Positions 48,401 through 56,582 of a stretch of 64,000 bases of DNA are shown here, piece by piece. The stretch's first letter is position 1. Each line of letters begins with the position of its first letter. The notes beneath the pieces were generated by a model that saw only the letters and a list, made by a program, of their open reading frames with translations, was not told the origin of the DNA and searched no databases. The position numbers and the translations under genes were made by a program. Source of the stretch: Anaerolineaceae bacterium (lineage in GTDB: Bacteria; Chloroflexota; Anaerolineae; Aggregatilineales; Phototrophicaceae). The DNA is taken from the NCBI GenBank assembly GCA_016124855.1, contig WGMX01000037.1:1-64000 (forward strand), written 5' to 3'.

Positions 48401-49089
48401 TCAAACTCGAAAAAGAATTTGAGGCACGGCTTGAAAAGATGCAGCGGCAAGCACTTCAAGACAAGACGCTGCGTCCACAGGCGGTTTATGGTTACTTCCC
48501 CGGTAATCGTGATGGGGATGATTTGGTGATTTGGGATTGGAAGCCATTTGCTAACGCCAATGGTGGTGAACCGGAGAAGCGGGAAGTGGCACGCTTCTCC
48601 TTCCCACGCCAGAACAACGGTGAGTATTTGTGCCTTGCCGATTATTTCGCACCGATTGACAGCGGTGTGGTGGATACGGTTGCGCTGCAAGTGGTAACGG
48701 TCGGTGAAGCCGCGAATGAAGCCTTCGAGAAGTTGCAGAAGGCCGACAACTACAGCGAGGCTTATTTCTTTCATGGATTGGCGGTTCAGACAGCAGAGGC
48801 AACAGCCAATTATGTCAACCGAGTGGTGGTCAATCAACAGATGGGTATTCCCAGCGGTCAAGGTAAGCGTTACTCATGGGGTTATCCAGCTTGCCCCGAT
48901 TTGGACGACCATAAGTTGGTGTGGCAGTTGATGCCGCAAATCGAAAGCGACATCGGTGTGAGCTTGACCGAGAGCTTCCAACTTGTGCCGGAACAAAGTA
49001 CCGCCGCCATTGTGATTCATCATCCTGATGCGAAGTATTTCAGTGTCGGCAGCTTAGATCGCACAGCACAGATTTTGGGTGAAGGGTAA
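45451..49089 (+). CDS. metH: Cobalamin-dependent methionine synthase
   Basis: 1212 residues, full length. Homocysteine methyltransferase domain about 1-330, with the zinc Cys pair in GGCCGST near 307-313. Pterin-binding domain about 380-640 (GERVNSQGSRKVKQLL). Cobalamin module about 690-900, with GDVHDIGKNL near 776 holding the Co-ligating His. Reactivation (AdoMet-binding) domain about 950-1212, ending YSWGYPACPDLDDH. It makes methionine from homocysteine and methyl-tetrahydrofolate. It is in the SAM-riboswitch transcription unit. Upstream and downstream genes are on the same strand with short or no gaps. Confidence 0.96.
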   Translation: MTTRTHDLTYSNRRYLDAIEDHVVIFDGATGTNIQKLNLVAADFGGEKYNGLNEHLVLTKPEVLENLHTSFYAVGSEVVETCTFRGNRMTLNEFGLADKTLEINHAAAQIARKVADKFEKETGIPRFVAGSMGPTGKLPSGNDPDLSNITFEELASVFYQQAQGLVEGGVDVLLIETSQDILEVKAAIVGINRYFADSNTRIPVQCQVTLDVSGRMLFGTDIAAALATLEALPIDIIGINCSTGPEYMREPIKYLVEHSSMPISVLPNAGLPINVDGEAVYPMEPAPFSEMIAEFTRWGVSVVGGCCGSTAEHINHIYQQVHGHSYEEYLAQHKPTLTLHNGGTSASPDTSKLNGLLDKVKPKDREILHEAVASSGMTVTPMIQNPGPTLIGERVNSQGSRKVKQLLLADDYDSLVQIAVDQVNNGAHMLDVCVALTERADEKAQMEKVVKKLSMAVTVPLIIDTTEVDVAEAALALYPGRGIVNGNNLENGRDRIDKVLPIVKKYGAAVLSMTIDEEGMAHTRDKKFAIAKRITDIAVNEYGLEPEDLIYDALTFPLTTGQEDLRNDAMETIEGIRLIKQNIPGVMTALGVSNVSFGVTPAARGVLNSVFLYHAVQAGLDMAIVNPAHITPYAEIPDDQRKIANDVIFNTDQDALPRFIQYFEQNAVQTSSKEVEDPTANMSSEEALHWQIVHRKKEGVEALIDDSLTRQDAVGVLNNVLLPAMKEVGDKFGSGELILPFVLQSAETMKKSVAYLETFMDKVEGSTKGTIVLATVYGDVHDIGKNLVKTILSNNGYTVHDLGKQVPANTIIEKAQELKADAIGLSALLVSTSKQMPLIVNELGRRGLKYPVIIGGAAINRRFGRRILFLEENQKPYEPGVFYCKDAFEGLSVMDKLVGTEHDTFLQDVISEAYEEIGKARPAKRERANKTSDVKAALNIPKPPFWGVKSILEMPLEVVFKYLHKPELFRLSWGATNSHGEEWVKLEKEFEARLEKMQRQALQDKTLRPQAVYGYFPGNRDGDDLVIWDWKPFANANGGEPEKREVARFSFPRQNNGEYLCLADYFAPIDSGVVDTVALQVVTVGEAANEAFEKLQKADNYSEAYFFHGLAVQTAEATANYVNRVVVNQQMGIPSGQGKRYSWGYPACPDLDDHKLVWQLMPQIESDIGVSLTESFQLVPEQSTAAIVIHHPDAKYFSVGSLDRTAQILGEG

Positions 49090-49320
49090 ATGTCAGAAGA
49101 ACAGCCGAAATCAGTCACTCGCTTGCGGGAAAATCCCTGCCCGATTTGCAGCGGGATGAGCTACACATGGGGCATCACGGTTGGGGAGAGTCCCAGCCAG
49201 CGGTTATATACGCGGCCTAATGGTGCGGGATGGGGCGAGGGCAAAGTGATGGTGACACGCGAATGCAATAGCTGCGGGAATGTTCAGTTGTTTACTGAGA
49301 CTTATTCAACAAATGGATGA
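49090..49320 (+). CDS. Small zinc-ribbon protein after metH
   Basis: 76 residues; the ATG follows the metH stop codon directly. CPICSG near 17-22 and CNSCGN near 61-66 make a four-Cys zinc ribbon. Nothing else is recognised. Tight coupling to metH suggests shared regulation and perhaps a folding or redox role, but this is inference. Confidence 0.72.
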   Translation: MSEEQPKSVTRLRENPCPICSGMSYTWGITVGESPSQRLYTRPNGAGWGEGKVMVTRECNSCGNVQLFTETYSTNG

Positions 49321-49714
49321 GCGTGCATCAGTAGGCTGCCGAAAAATGATTTTCGGGACGCTGGCCGTCTGCCTTGCGATAGTACTGTGCATTACAGTCA
49401 CGCTAGTAGGGGTTGACCGAACCTGTGTGGACGACTTGGCTCCACGCTTGCCGATTTATGCCAACACGACGATAAAGCTGCAACAGCATAATTTCCTGAC
49501 ACAGTTTGGTATGGGCGAGTCGGTGATGATTTTGCACTCGGATGATCCTGTTGAAACCGTGCGGAATTGGTATTCGCGGACAGTCGGGGCAGTTGTCTAC
49601 GCGGATGTGCAAAAGGGAACCATTAAGCATATGGGACGCGCAAACTGGACAGTGGACGCAGCGCCGGAAGGTGAAGGCAGCCAGATTATTTTATACAGTT
49701 ACTGTGGGGCATAG
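49313..49714 (+). CDS. Hypothetical exported or membrane-anchored protein
   Basis: 133 residues from ATG 49313, which overlaps the previous stop codon (translational coupling); the frame continues upstream to 49280. A hydrophobic segment at about 14-33 (IFGTLAVCLAIVLCITVTLVGV) acts as anchor or signal. The rest is a small domain with SVMILHSDDPVETVRNWYSR. I do not recognise the family. It ends 4 bases before the deaminase gene. Confidence 0.65.
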   Translation: MDERASVGCRKMIFGTLAVCLAIVLCITVTLVGVDRTCVDDLAPRLPIYANTTIKLQQHNFLTQFGMGESVMILHSDDPVETVRNWYSRTVGAVVYADVQKGTIKHMGRANWTVDAAPEGEGSQIILYSYCGA

Positions 49715-49718
49715 GTGT

Positions 49719-50744
49719 ATGTCGTTGACCGATTTTATTAAAGCGATGCCAAAAGTTGAACTGCATGTTCATCTGCAAGGCGCGACACAGCCGGAAACAT
49801 GGCTGGAACTAGCGGAACGTAACGGCGTGAAACTTCCTGCTAGCACGATTGAGGGAATGCGCGAGTGGTTTGTTTTCAAGGACTTCCCGCACTTCATCCA
49901 GATTTATATGGCGGTTTGCGGGACGATCCGCACAGCCGATGATGTGGAATTCATGGCAAAACGCTTTTTAGCCGGACAAGCCGAGCAGAATATTCGTTAT
50001 ACCGAGATCACGTACACGCCACATTTGCATTACAAGATCGCAGGGCTAGATGCGCGGACGCAGCTTGATGCACTCAATCGGGCGCGGAAATGGGCTGAAC
50101 ACACGCACGATATTAAGTGCGGTTTCATCCTCGATATTTCGCGGAACGTCACGCCTGAAGAAGGTTTGTGGACAACCGACATGGCGATTATGGGGATGAA
50201 TGAAGGTGTGGTGGCGCTGGGGTTGGGTGGGCCGGAAGTTGGACATCCACCGGAGAAACATGCCATTTCATTCCAGAAAGCTCATGCGGCGGGACTGGCT
50301 TGCATCCTCCATGCGGGTGAAACGGAAGGGCCTGCCAGCATTTGGGGCGCGATTAAACAGGGATCGGTGCGGATTGGTCACGGTGTACGCTGCATCGAAG
50401 ACCCGAAGTTGGTTGCCTATTTGCGGGAGACTCAAATTCCATTGGAGGTGAGTCCAACCAGTAATGTATGCTTGGGCGTATTCCCCAGTATGCAGCAGCA
50501 TCCGTTACCGAAGTTGATCTCAGATGGGTTATATGTGACGCTCAACTCGGATGATCCGCCGATGTTCAATACCTCGCTCACGAATGAATATCTGACCGTG
50601 GCTGAGGTGTTTGGCATGGATGAAGCAGCACTAACAGGATTGGTCATCAATGGCATTCGGGCGAGTCGGTTATCGGAGAGCGAGAAGGCCGCGATGGAAG
50701 CTGAGTTTAAGCGCGAGTTTGAACGGCTGAAAATTCAGATTTAA
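49719..50744 (+). CDS. Adenosine deaminase family protein
   Basis: 341 residues from ATG 49719, close after the previous gene. PKVELHVHLQG (HxH metal site), LHAGE near 193-197, SPTSN and LNSDDP are the classic adenosine/adenine deaminase motifs. In the methionine cycle, SAH hydrolase releases adenosine, and some family members act on S-adenosylhomocysteine or methylthioadenosine directly; membership of this operon suggests such a role. Substrate not provable from sequence. Upstream in-frame sequence from 49542 is a shadow. Confidence 0.9.
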   Translation: MSLTDFIKAMPKVELHVHLQGATQPETWLELAERNGVKLPASTIEGMREWFVFKDFPHFIQIYMAVCGTIRTADDVEFMAKRFLAGQAEQNIRYTEITYTPHLHYKIAGLDARTQLDALNRARKWAEHTHDIKCGFILDISRNVTPEEGLWTTDMAIMGMNEGVVALGLGGPEVGHPPEKHAISFQKAHAAGLACILHAGETEGPASIWGAIKQGSVRIGHGVRCIEDPKLVAYLRETQIPLEVSPTSNVCLGVFPSMQQHPLPKLISDGLYVTLNSDDPPMFNTSLTNEYLTVAEVFGMDEAALTGLVINGIRASRLSESEKAAMEAEFKREFERLKIQI

Positions 50745-50778
50745 CACAAAGACGCAAAGACACAAAGGCGCAAAGAAA
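50745..50778 (+). repeat. Dispersed ACAAAGACGCAAAG-type repeat
   Basis: Units of ACACAAAG / ACGCAAAG / ACACAAAG / GCGCAAAG fill the gap between the deaminase and the homocysteine methyltransferase/MTHFR gene. Same type as at 331. Confidence 0.6.
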
Positions 50779-50782
50779 AGCG

Positions 50783-52645
50783 ATGACTAAATTAGCATTT
50801 CTCGAACGGCTGCAACAGGCGAATCCGATTTTGGGTGATGGGGCGATGGGGACACTGCTGCATCAATATGGTGTGCCGATTAGCACCTGTTTTGATGAAC
50901 TCAACCTGACGCACCCTGAACAGGTGGAGCGTGTTCACCGCGAATATTTAGATGCGGGCGCCGAACTGATTGAAACCAATACCTTTGGCGCGAATCGCTA
51001 CAAGTTGGGCAAGCATGGGCTTGAAGGTAAGGTTGTTGAGATTAACCGCGCAGGTGTGGAACTGGCGAAGCACATGATTGAAACCAGCGGTAAAGATGCT
51101 TATCTGGCGGGATCGGTTGGGCCGTTGGGTATGCGGATGAAACCGATGGGACGAGTCAAGCCGGAGGAAGCACGGGCGGCTTTTGGTGTGCAGATTAAGG
51201 AGCTGGCTGAGGCCGGTGTTGACCTGATTTTGATGGAGACATTCAGCGACCAAAAAGAACTACTGGAAGCTTTGGCCGCTGCGCGGGAAGCTGCACCGGA
51301 CTTGCCGGTGGTCTGCCACATGACTTACGGGGCGGATGACCGCACACTGCTGGGCGATTTACCCGGACAAGTGGCACGGGAACTGTACGAGGCAGGCGCG
51401 GATGTGATCGGGGTAAACTGCGGGGGTGGGCCACAGCAGCTTTCACGGATTTTACAGGCGATGCGGCAGGCTGTGCCAGAAGCGATTGTTTCAGCCATGC
51501 CGAACGCTGGTTTCCCGCAATCGGTTGGGGAACGCATGATGTATCCTGCGACGGAAGAATATTTCGCGGAGTATGCGCTGACTTTCAAAGCGATTGGAGC
51601 CAAGATGATCGGCGGGTGCTGTGGGACAACGCCGGCGCATATCAAAGCGATGCGTAGGGCTTTGGATAATCCGGCGCTGCCACTGCCCCAAATCCAAGTG
51701 TATGAGCCGCATTTTGATGACTCGCTGTCTGTGCCGGAACGCCCGACGGAATTGGCGCGCAAGCTGGCTGAACGCAAGTTCGTCATCACGGTGGAGATGG
51801 CTCCACTGCGGAGTTTTGTCCCGCAGAAATTACTGGCGGCAGCGCAGCTCCTTCAAGAAGCGGGAGCCGATATGGTGGATGTGGCGGACAGCCCAACGGC
51901 ACGGATGCGGATGAGTCCTTGGGCGTTGTGCCACTTTATCCAGACGCGGGTGCAGATGGAAACGGTGCTGCACTTCCCGACGCGCGGGCGGAATATGCTG
52001 CGGGTTCAGGGGGATTTGCTGGCGGCACACGCGATGGGCTTACGAAATCTGTTTGTGGTGATGGGAGACCCGACCAAAATCGGGGATTATCCGGAGGCAA
52101 TGGATACGTTTGATGTTGCGCCTTCCGCATTGATCGGGATTATCAAACACAAGATGAACACAGGAACCGATCAGGCAGGGAACAGCATCGGGCAGCCGAC
52201 AAGTTTTACGGTGGGCTGCGCGTTAAATATGTTCGCGGATGACCTTGACCGCGAGATCAACACCTTGATTAAGAAGCTCGAAAATGGGGCGGATTTCGCG
52301 CTGGGGCAAGCAGTCTTTGAGCCGCATCGGATTGAAGCGTTCCACAAACGTTACCGCGAGATTACCGGTGAGGATTTCAAGCTGCCGGTATTGATGGGAC
52401 TGATGCCGATGTACAGCTTGAAACATGCGCGATTCCTGCATAACGAGATACCGGGAATTAGTATTCCCGATGCCTTGATGGAACGGATGGACAGGGCGGG
52501 CGAGAACGCAGCCAACGAAGGTGTGAAGATTGCCCAAGAACTCCTTCACGATATGCGCGGGATGGTGCAAGGGGCGTATATCATTCCGGCGTTCGGAAAA
52601 TACGAACTGGTGGCGGATGTGATCGATTCAGTCGTCGTTAGATAG
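50783..52645 (+). CDS. Homocysteine S-methyltransferase / 5,10-methylenetetrahydrofolate reductase fusion
   Basis: 620 residues. N-terminal half (about 1-300) is a homocysteine methyltransferase-type domain with VNCGGGPQQL and the zinc pair in GGCCGTTPAHI. The C-terminal half (about 320-620) is a MetF-like TIM barrel (EMAPLRSFVPQKLLAAAQLL, FVVMGDP, FTVGCALNMF). The plan matches YitJ of Bacillus, which makes methyl-THF and supplies it to methyl transfer to homocysteine. It complements metH in the same operon. Confidence 0.94.
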   Translation: MTKLAFLERLQQANPILGDGAMGTLLHQYGVPISTCFDELNLTHPEQVERVHREYLDAGAELIETNTFGANRYKLGKHGLEGKVVEINRAGVELAKHMIETSGKDAYLAGSVGPLGMRMKPMGRVKPEEARAAFGVQIKELAEAGVDLILMETFSDQKELLEALAAAREAAPDLPVVCHMTYGADDRTLLGDLPGQVARELYEAGADVIGVNCGGGPQQLSRILQAMRQAVPEAIVSAMPNAGFPQSVGERMMYPATEEYFAEYALTFKAIGAKMIGGCCGTTPAHIKAMRRALDNPALPLPQIQVYEPHFDDSLSVPERPTELARKLAERKFVITVEMAPLRSFVPQKLLAAAQLLQEAGADMVDVADSPTARMRMSPWALCHFIQTRVQMETVLHFPTRGRNMLRVQGDLLAAHAMGLRNLFVVMGDPTKIGDYPEAMDTFDVAPSALIGIIKHKMNTGTDQAGNSIGQPTSFTVGCALNMFADDLDREINTLIKKLENGADFALGQAVFEPHRIEAFHKRYREITGEDFKLPVLMGLMPMYSLKHARFLHNEIPGISIPDALMERMDRAGENAANEGVKIAQELLHDMRGMVQGAYIIPAFGKYELVADVIDSVVVR

Positions 52646-52673
52646 TTACAAGCAGCAAGATAACACGTTTCAA

Positions 52674-52708
52674 GAAAGGGCGAGAGCAAAGCTGCTTCCG
52701 CCCTTTTT
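52674..52708 (+). terminator. Terminator of the methionine operon
   Basis: AAAGGGCG near 52675-52682 pairs with CGCCCTT at 52699-52705 around an inner GCA/TGC pairing, followed by a T-run. It is about 30 bases after the last gene of the operon. Confidence 0.85.
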
Positions 52709-52952
52709 ATTCGAAAGTGATACGAGTTGCAGAAATTGCATATTTTGCATTACTTCCGCTGAAATGACAGGCGGGTCGCTCCCGTATGATCGCTGAATTG
52801 ACATTTTTGCACGGCGGGTGGTTCGGCTGATGGCGCTGAAATCGCACAAGTGCGGCGATTAACTCCCGTGTGTCCGCCGCGTTACAAATGTTGTTGTCGT
52901 TGCAGCGGATGTGTGGGAGAATGCCGCTGAAAATGCAAAGGTAAATGCATTT

Positions 52953-52986
52953 AGACACAGAGACTCAAAGATCCAGAGACACGGAG
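52953..52986 (+). repeat. Dispersed ACACAGAGACTCAAAG-type repeat
   Basis: Degenerate tandem of ACACAGAG / ACTCAAAG / CCAGAG / ACACGGAG units, a copy of the repeat also seen at 331, 34390, 50745 and 55919. Confidence 0.55.
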
Positions 52987-53101
52987 TACATCACGATTAA
53001 GCACCATCCCACAAAAGGTTTCGCACAGAAGCAAAGAATGCCAAGATGTTTCACCATGAAATGATAGAACAATAAGAACATTTTAGCACAGAATGAGGGC
53101 G

Positions 53102-53160
53102 AATGGGTTACCAAAATGTAACTCTTTCGTGACGAGTTTCCTAACAATTTGAGGGAGCAG
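53102..53160 (+). repeat. Dispersed element shared with 31028-31108
   Basis: Ordered blocks GGGTTAC, AAATGTAACTCTTTCG, CTAAC and TTTGAGGGAG match the minus-strand copy near 31 kb. It lies about 135 bases upstream of the PAS kinase start. Confidence 0.55.
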
Positions 53161-53294
53161 GATGATTAAATCCGTTTGGAATAGTTGGAAATGGGTTAGA
53201 GGTCAGGATTTGTCATTAGAAGCAATTGGGTTTAGGTATTTGATTCAAGATTGACTATAATATAGGGGATTATTTCCTCCACCGGATTGAGAGT

Positions 53295-55124
53295 GTGAGT
53301 CAAAACCTTTCGATGTTTGAGTCGCATAATCCTCTAGACACTCCAGCCCTGCTTCAGCGCTTCTTTGTGCTTTCCGCCGACAAGATGGCTGTAGTTGGTC
53401 GTGACGGATATTTTAAAGTCATCAATCCGGCTTTCGAAATGTTGTTAGGCGGCTCACAAACGGAACTGCTGACACAACCGCTGCTTGAATTTGTTCACCC
53501 GCAAGATCAGAAGGTTACGCAGGATGCGATTAACCAACTGACCACGGAAAATCCCTCGATCAATTTTGAAAATCGCTTGCGGAGCGGTAACGGCGTGTAC
53601 CAGTGGTTCGGTTGGACAATTTCATACACTGATGAGCGCATTTTTCACGCGGTAGTGCGGGAGATTACTGAACAGCAGTTGGCGGCTGAATCGCCGGTGG
53701 GATATTTGAGCCATCTGTTAATGGATGCACCCGCCGGAATGGTCATTTTAAATGGGACGCGGCAGGTTTTTACACTGGTGAACACCCGTTATGAAAAGAT
53801 CAGCGGCCATTCACGGGCGCAACTACTGAATCGCAGCATTCGTGATGTGCTGCCTGAGTTGGAGGCAAACGGAGTCTTTCAGATGTTTGATCACCTGTAC
53901 CAAACAGGTGAAGCCTTTGTGGCGCAGGAATTTTATGCCAGCTTTGACCATACAGGGCAAGGGTTTTTACAGGAAGGCTACTATAACTTCGTCGCACAGC
54001 CCATCAAAGATCGCAATGGGCAGGTGACTGATATTCTGGTTCATGTGTACGAGGTGACGGAATTTGTGCTTGCGCGGCAAAGGCTGCAAGAAAGTGAAGA
54101 ACAATTCCGCGCGATTTTCAACCAATCAACGGCTGGAAATGCTTACATGGATTTAGAGGCACAACTCCTGTTAGTAAACGACCGATTTTGCCAAATGGTG
54201 GGTTACAGCCGGGACGAACTGCTGCAAAAAACGTTGTATGATATTACCCATCCCGATGATTTGCCGAATAACACGGCATTATTTGAACGGCTGCGCGGCG
54301 ATGGACTGCCGTTTGTTGCTGAAAAACGTTATATCTGTAAAGACGGAAGCATCATCTGGGTGCGAAACAGCGTGTCCGTCATCCGCGATGCAGCGGGGCA
54401 AATTAAGTCTGTGCTGACTGTCTCGTTTGATATTACCGAGTTGAAAGCGGCGCAGGAAGAATTGATAGAACGGCAGCCTGAAAAAGCGATAGCCGAGGAA
54501 CGCCAGCGATTGGCGCGGGAGTTACATGATTCGGTGACACAGACGCTTTTTTCGGCAGGTGTCATCACCGAGGCAATTCCACGTTTGCTGCAAGCCCAAC
54601 CTGAAAAAGCCTTTAACCAACTACATAATTTGAATTCAATGATACAGGGCGCGACATCCGAATTACGGACGTTGTTGTGGGAACTACGTCCAGAACGGAT
54701 TGCCCAAACGGGATTAGCTATGCTGCTAACTCAACTGGCTTATGCGGTACAGGCGCGGAAACCGCTGAAAGTGTTTTTGCGGATTCATGGGGAGCAAGAA
54801 CGGCTGCTGCCTGCGCCGGTGCTGATGGCCTTTTACCGGATCGCGCAGGAGAGTATCAATAACATTATCAAGCACAGTGACGCGACCAAAATACATCTGA
54901 TGATGCGCCGGACAGACGATTATGTCATGATGAGTATTATTGATGATGGACAAGGTTTTGATTTGTTGCAGGGAAATCCCGGTTTCGGGTTGACGATTAT
55001 GCGTGAACGGGCAGAGGAAGCGGACGCACAATTGGATATCCGAAGCATGGCGAGCAAAGGAACACGTATCCGGTTGTTCTGGCAAGGCGAGTCAGATGTA
55101 GTGCAGATAGTGGGCGGGGAATAG
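53295..55124 (+). CDS. Multi-PAS sensor histidine kinase, HisKA_3 (NarL-partner) type
   Basis: 609 residues from GTG 53295; an ATG at 53313 is an alternative. Three PAS domains (about 12-130, 135-265 and 268-390); the last carries the repeated FRAIFNQSTAGNAYMD and YKDGS-like motifs. HisKA_3 H-box EERQRLARELHDSVTQ with His411, then a compact HATPase (SINNIIKHSDAT, DDGQGFD, GFGLTIMRERAE). No membrane helix, so it senses a cytoplasmic signal such as redox or a ligand through PAS. A LuxR-type response regulator is expected but not adjacent. Confidence 0.93.
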   Translation: MSQNLSMFESHNPLDTPALLQRFFVLSADKMAVVGRDGYFKVINPAFEMLLGGSQTELLTQPLLEFVHPQDQKVTQDAINQLTTENPSINFENRLRSGNGVYQWFGWTISYTDERIFHAVVREITEQQLAAESPVGYLSHLLMDAPAGMVILNGTRQVFTLVNTRYEKISGHSRAQLLNRSIRDVLPELEANGVFQMFDHLYQTGEAFVAQEFYASFDHTGQGFLQEGYYNFVAQPIKDRNGQVTDILVHVYEVTEFVLARQRLQESEEQFRAIFNQSTAGNAYMDLEAQLLLVNDRFCQMVGYSRDELLQKTLYDITHPDDLPNNTALFERLRGDGLPFVAEKRYICKDGSIIWVRNSVSVIRDAAGQIKSVLTVSFDITELKAAQEELIERQPEKAIAEERQRLARELHDSVTQTLFSAGVITEAIPRLLQAQPEKAFNQLHNLNSMIQGATSELRTLLWELRPERIAQTGLAMLLTQLAYAVQARKPLKVFLRIHGEQERLLPAPVLMAFYRIAQESINNIIKHSDATKIHLMMRRTDDYVMMSIIDDGQGFDLLQGNPGFGLTIMRERAEEADAQLDIRSMASKGTRIRLFWQGESDVVQIVGGE

Positions 55125-55231
55125 AGCTGCTTCGCTGGTTGCCGCAGCAATTTAGATTTTTGCGACTGACAGCTCGATAAGCGGAGTAAGCGTGTCAAAT
55201 GCCAGTCAATAGCTGGTTGGAAAGCTAAATT

Positions 55232-55891
55232 ATGGAAGGTTCAAATCAGGCTAGTACTCCACCCGACTCGTTTATGTCGGTGGATGCGGTGCGAATGGCG
55301 ATAGATACGCCGTGGAAAGCCATCAACGAGATTGAACGGATGCTGCTGTGGCCTATCGCGCGGATTCAATGCTCGTTGGCGGGGATTGGTTGGGGCGCAG
55401 GTTGGAAGTTTTATGGGCTGCCGATTATCCAAAAACACCGACGAAGTACGATGACGATTGGCGCGGGGATGGAACTGCGGTCAACGGCACGAAGTAATCC
55501 ATTGGGGGCGAATAGGCCGTGCATTTTGAGTACACGGCGGGTAGATGCGGTTCTGCAAATTGGCAGCGGTTTCGGCATGACGGGTGGCAGCGTGGTTTGT
55601 GAAGAACAGATCACGATTGGGGATCGCGTGATCGTGGGCGCGAACAGCGTCATCACAGATACTGATTTTCATCCATTGGGGGCAGAACGACGGCGAACCC
55701 ATATCCTTGATGGGGCGACGGCTCCGGTTGTGATTGGTGACGATGTGTTCATCGGGATGAATGTGTTAATCCTCAAAGGCGTGACGATTGGCGCAGGCAG
55801 CGTGATTGGCGCGGGAAGTGTGGTGACGCGCGATGTGCCAGCAGGTGTGATAGCGGCAGGCAATCCGGCGAAAATCATCAAAACAATTTAA
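55232..55891 (+). CDS. Left-handed beta-helix (hexapeptide) acyltransferase
   Basis: 219 residues. The C-terminal half has hexapeptide repeats (ITIGDRVIVGANSVITD, VVIGDDVFIGMNVLILKGVTIGAGSVIGAGSVVTRDV) ending in PAGVIAAGNPAKIIK, the ending of maltose/galactoside acetyltransferase-type enzymes. The His in DTDFHPLG is the probable catalytic base. The N-terminal part (about 1-75) is helical and slightly hydrophobic (IERMLLWPIARIQCSLAGI). Probably O-acetylates a sugar, perhaps in surface polysaccharide. Confidence 0.88.
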   Translation: MEGSNQASTPPDSFMSVDAVRMAIDTPWKAINEIERMLLWPIARIQCSLAGIGWGAGWKFYGLPIIQKHRRSTMTIGAGMELRSTARSNPLGANRPCILSTRRVDAVLQIGSGFGMTGGSVVCEEQITIGDRVIVGANSVITDTDFHPLGAERRRTHILDGATAPVVIGDDVFIGMNVLILKGVTIGAGSVIGAGSVVTRDVPAGVIAAGNPAKIIKTI

Positions 55892-55934
55892 CCACAGTGT
55901 GCCAATGCAAATAAATTTAACTACAGAGACGCAG
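55889..55934 (+). repeat. Degenerate copies of the CACAGAG-type repeat
   Basis: ACCACAGTGTGCC and ACTACAGAGACGCAG units follow the acyltransferase stop. Same dispersed family as at 331. Confidence 0.45.
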
Positions 55935-55987
55935 AATGTGTTTATCGTGCTTCGCGTAAGGACTTAGAGAACCCGAGAAAACAGAAA

Positions 55988-56398
55988 CTAGCTGGCTTTG
56001 GTGGTTTGGTGATTACGAAGATAGGCATGGGCTTCTTCGGGTGAATGGGTGAAGATAAACTTCGGCGCTTTAAACGAGCCTGATCCTGAAAAAGCAAGTT
56101 TCATCACCCTGACAATACCATTGATGAAGCGCACGACCGTTGTGGGCGCAATGAGGACGAGCTGACCACCATTCGGATGGTCAATTTCTGCGACTCTTTT
56201 AAAATGTGGTATCGCATCGGGCGGTGGTAATCCACCTTCGCGGATGTCGATGATGATATTGACCTGATGTGAAACGGTGTCAAACAATTGCAGCATTTGC
56301 GCGACTGATGCATCAAAATCTTTCCATGTCCAAGGACGGTGGAAAGTAATTAAAATCGTTGTTTGTTCCGGATTATCCCAATCCACAGTGACGGGCAT
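55988..56398 (-). CDS. STAS/SpoIIAA-like hypothetical protein
   Basis: 136 residues. TILITFHRPWTWKDFDASVAQMLQLFD then VNIIIDIREGGLPPPDAIPHFK and GGQLVLIAPTTVVRFINGIVRVM gives the alternating strand-helix order of STAS or SpoIIAA-like proteins. No Ser at the usual phosphorylation site can be assigned. It is convergent with the acyltransferase gene and divergent from the TIR gene at 56583. Moderate confidence in the fold. Confidence 0.65.
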   Translation of the reverse strand: MPVTVDWDNPEQTTILITFHRPWTWKDFDASVAQMLQLFDTVSHQVNIIIDIREGGLPPPDAIPHFKRVAEIDHPNGGQLVLIAPTTVVRFINGIVRVMKLAFSGSGSFKAPKFIFTHSPEEAHAYLRNHQTTKAS

Positions 56399-56582
56399 TT
56401 CAAGACCTCATGGGTTCGTATTGAGGAGTATGAACTGTACCACACTCGACCAATATTACAATAGCTTACAGCCGCTATAGGTAGACTACACTATTTAAAT
56501 CAGCCGACTCGCTCATTACTTCAAAGGTGGTATGGACTATACTCTCGTCAATTACTACCAGAAGGTCAGCAAAAAGAATACG

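Larger units (their letters stand above)
52709..53294. other. Gene-free region before the PAS kinase
   Basis: No convincing coding frame on either strand. Contains the dispersed purine repeat at 52953-52986 and the element at 53102-53160 shared with 31028-31108. The remainder looks like unconserved intergenic DNA, and the last 100 bases are the leader of the kinase gene. Confidence 0.5.
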
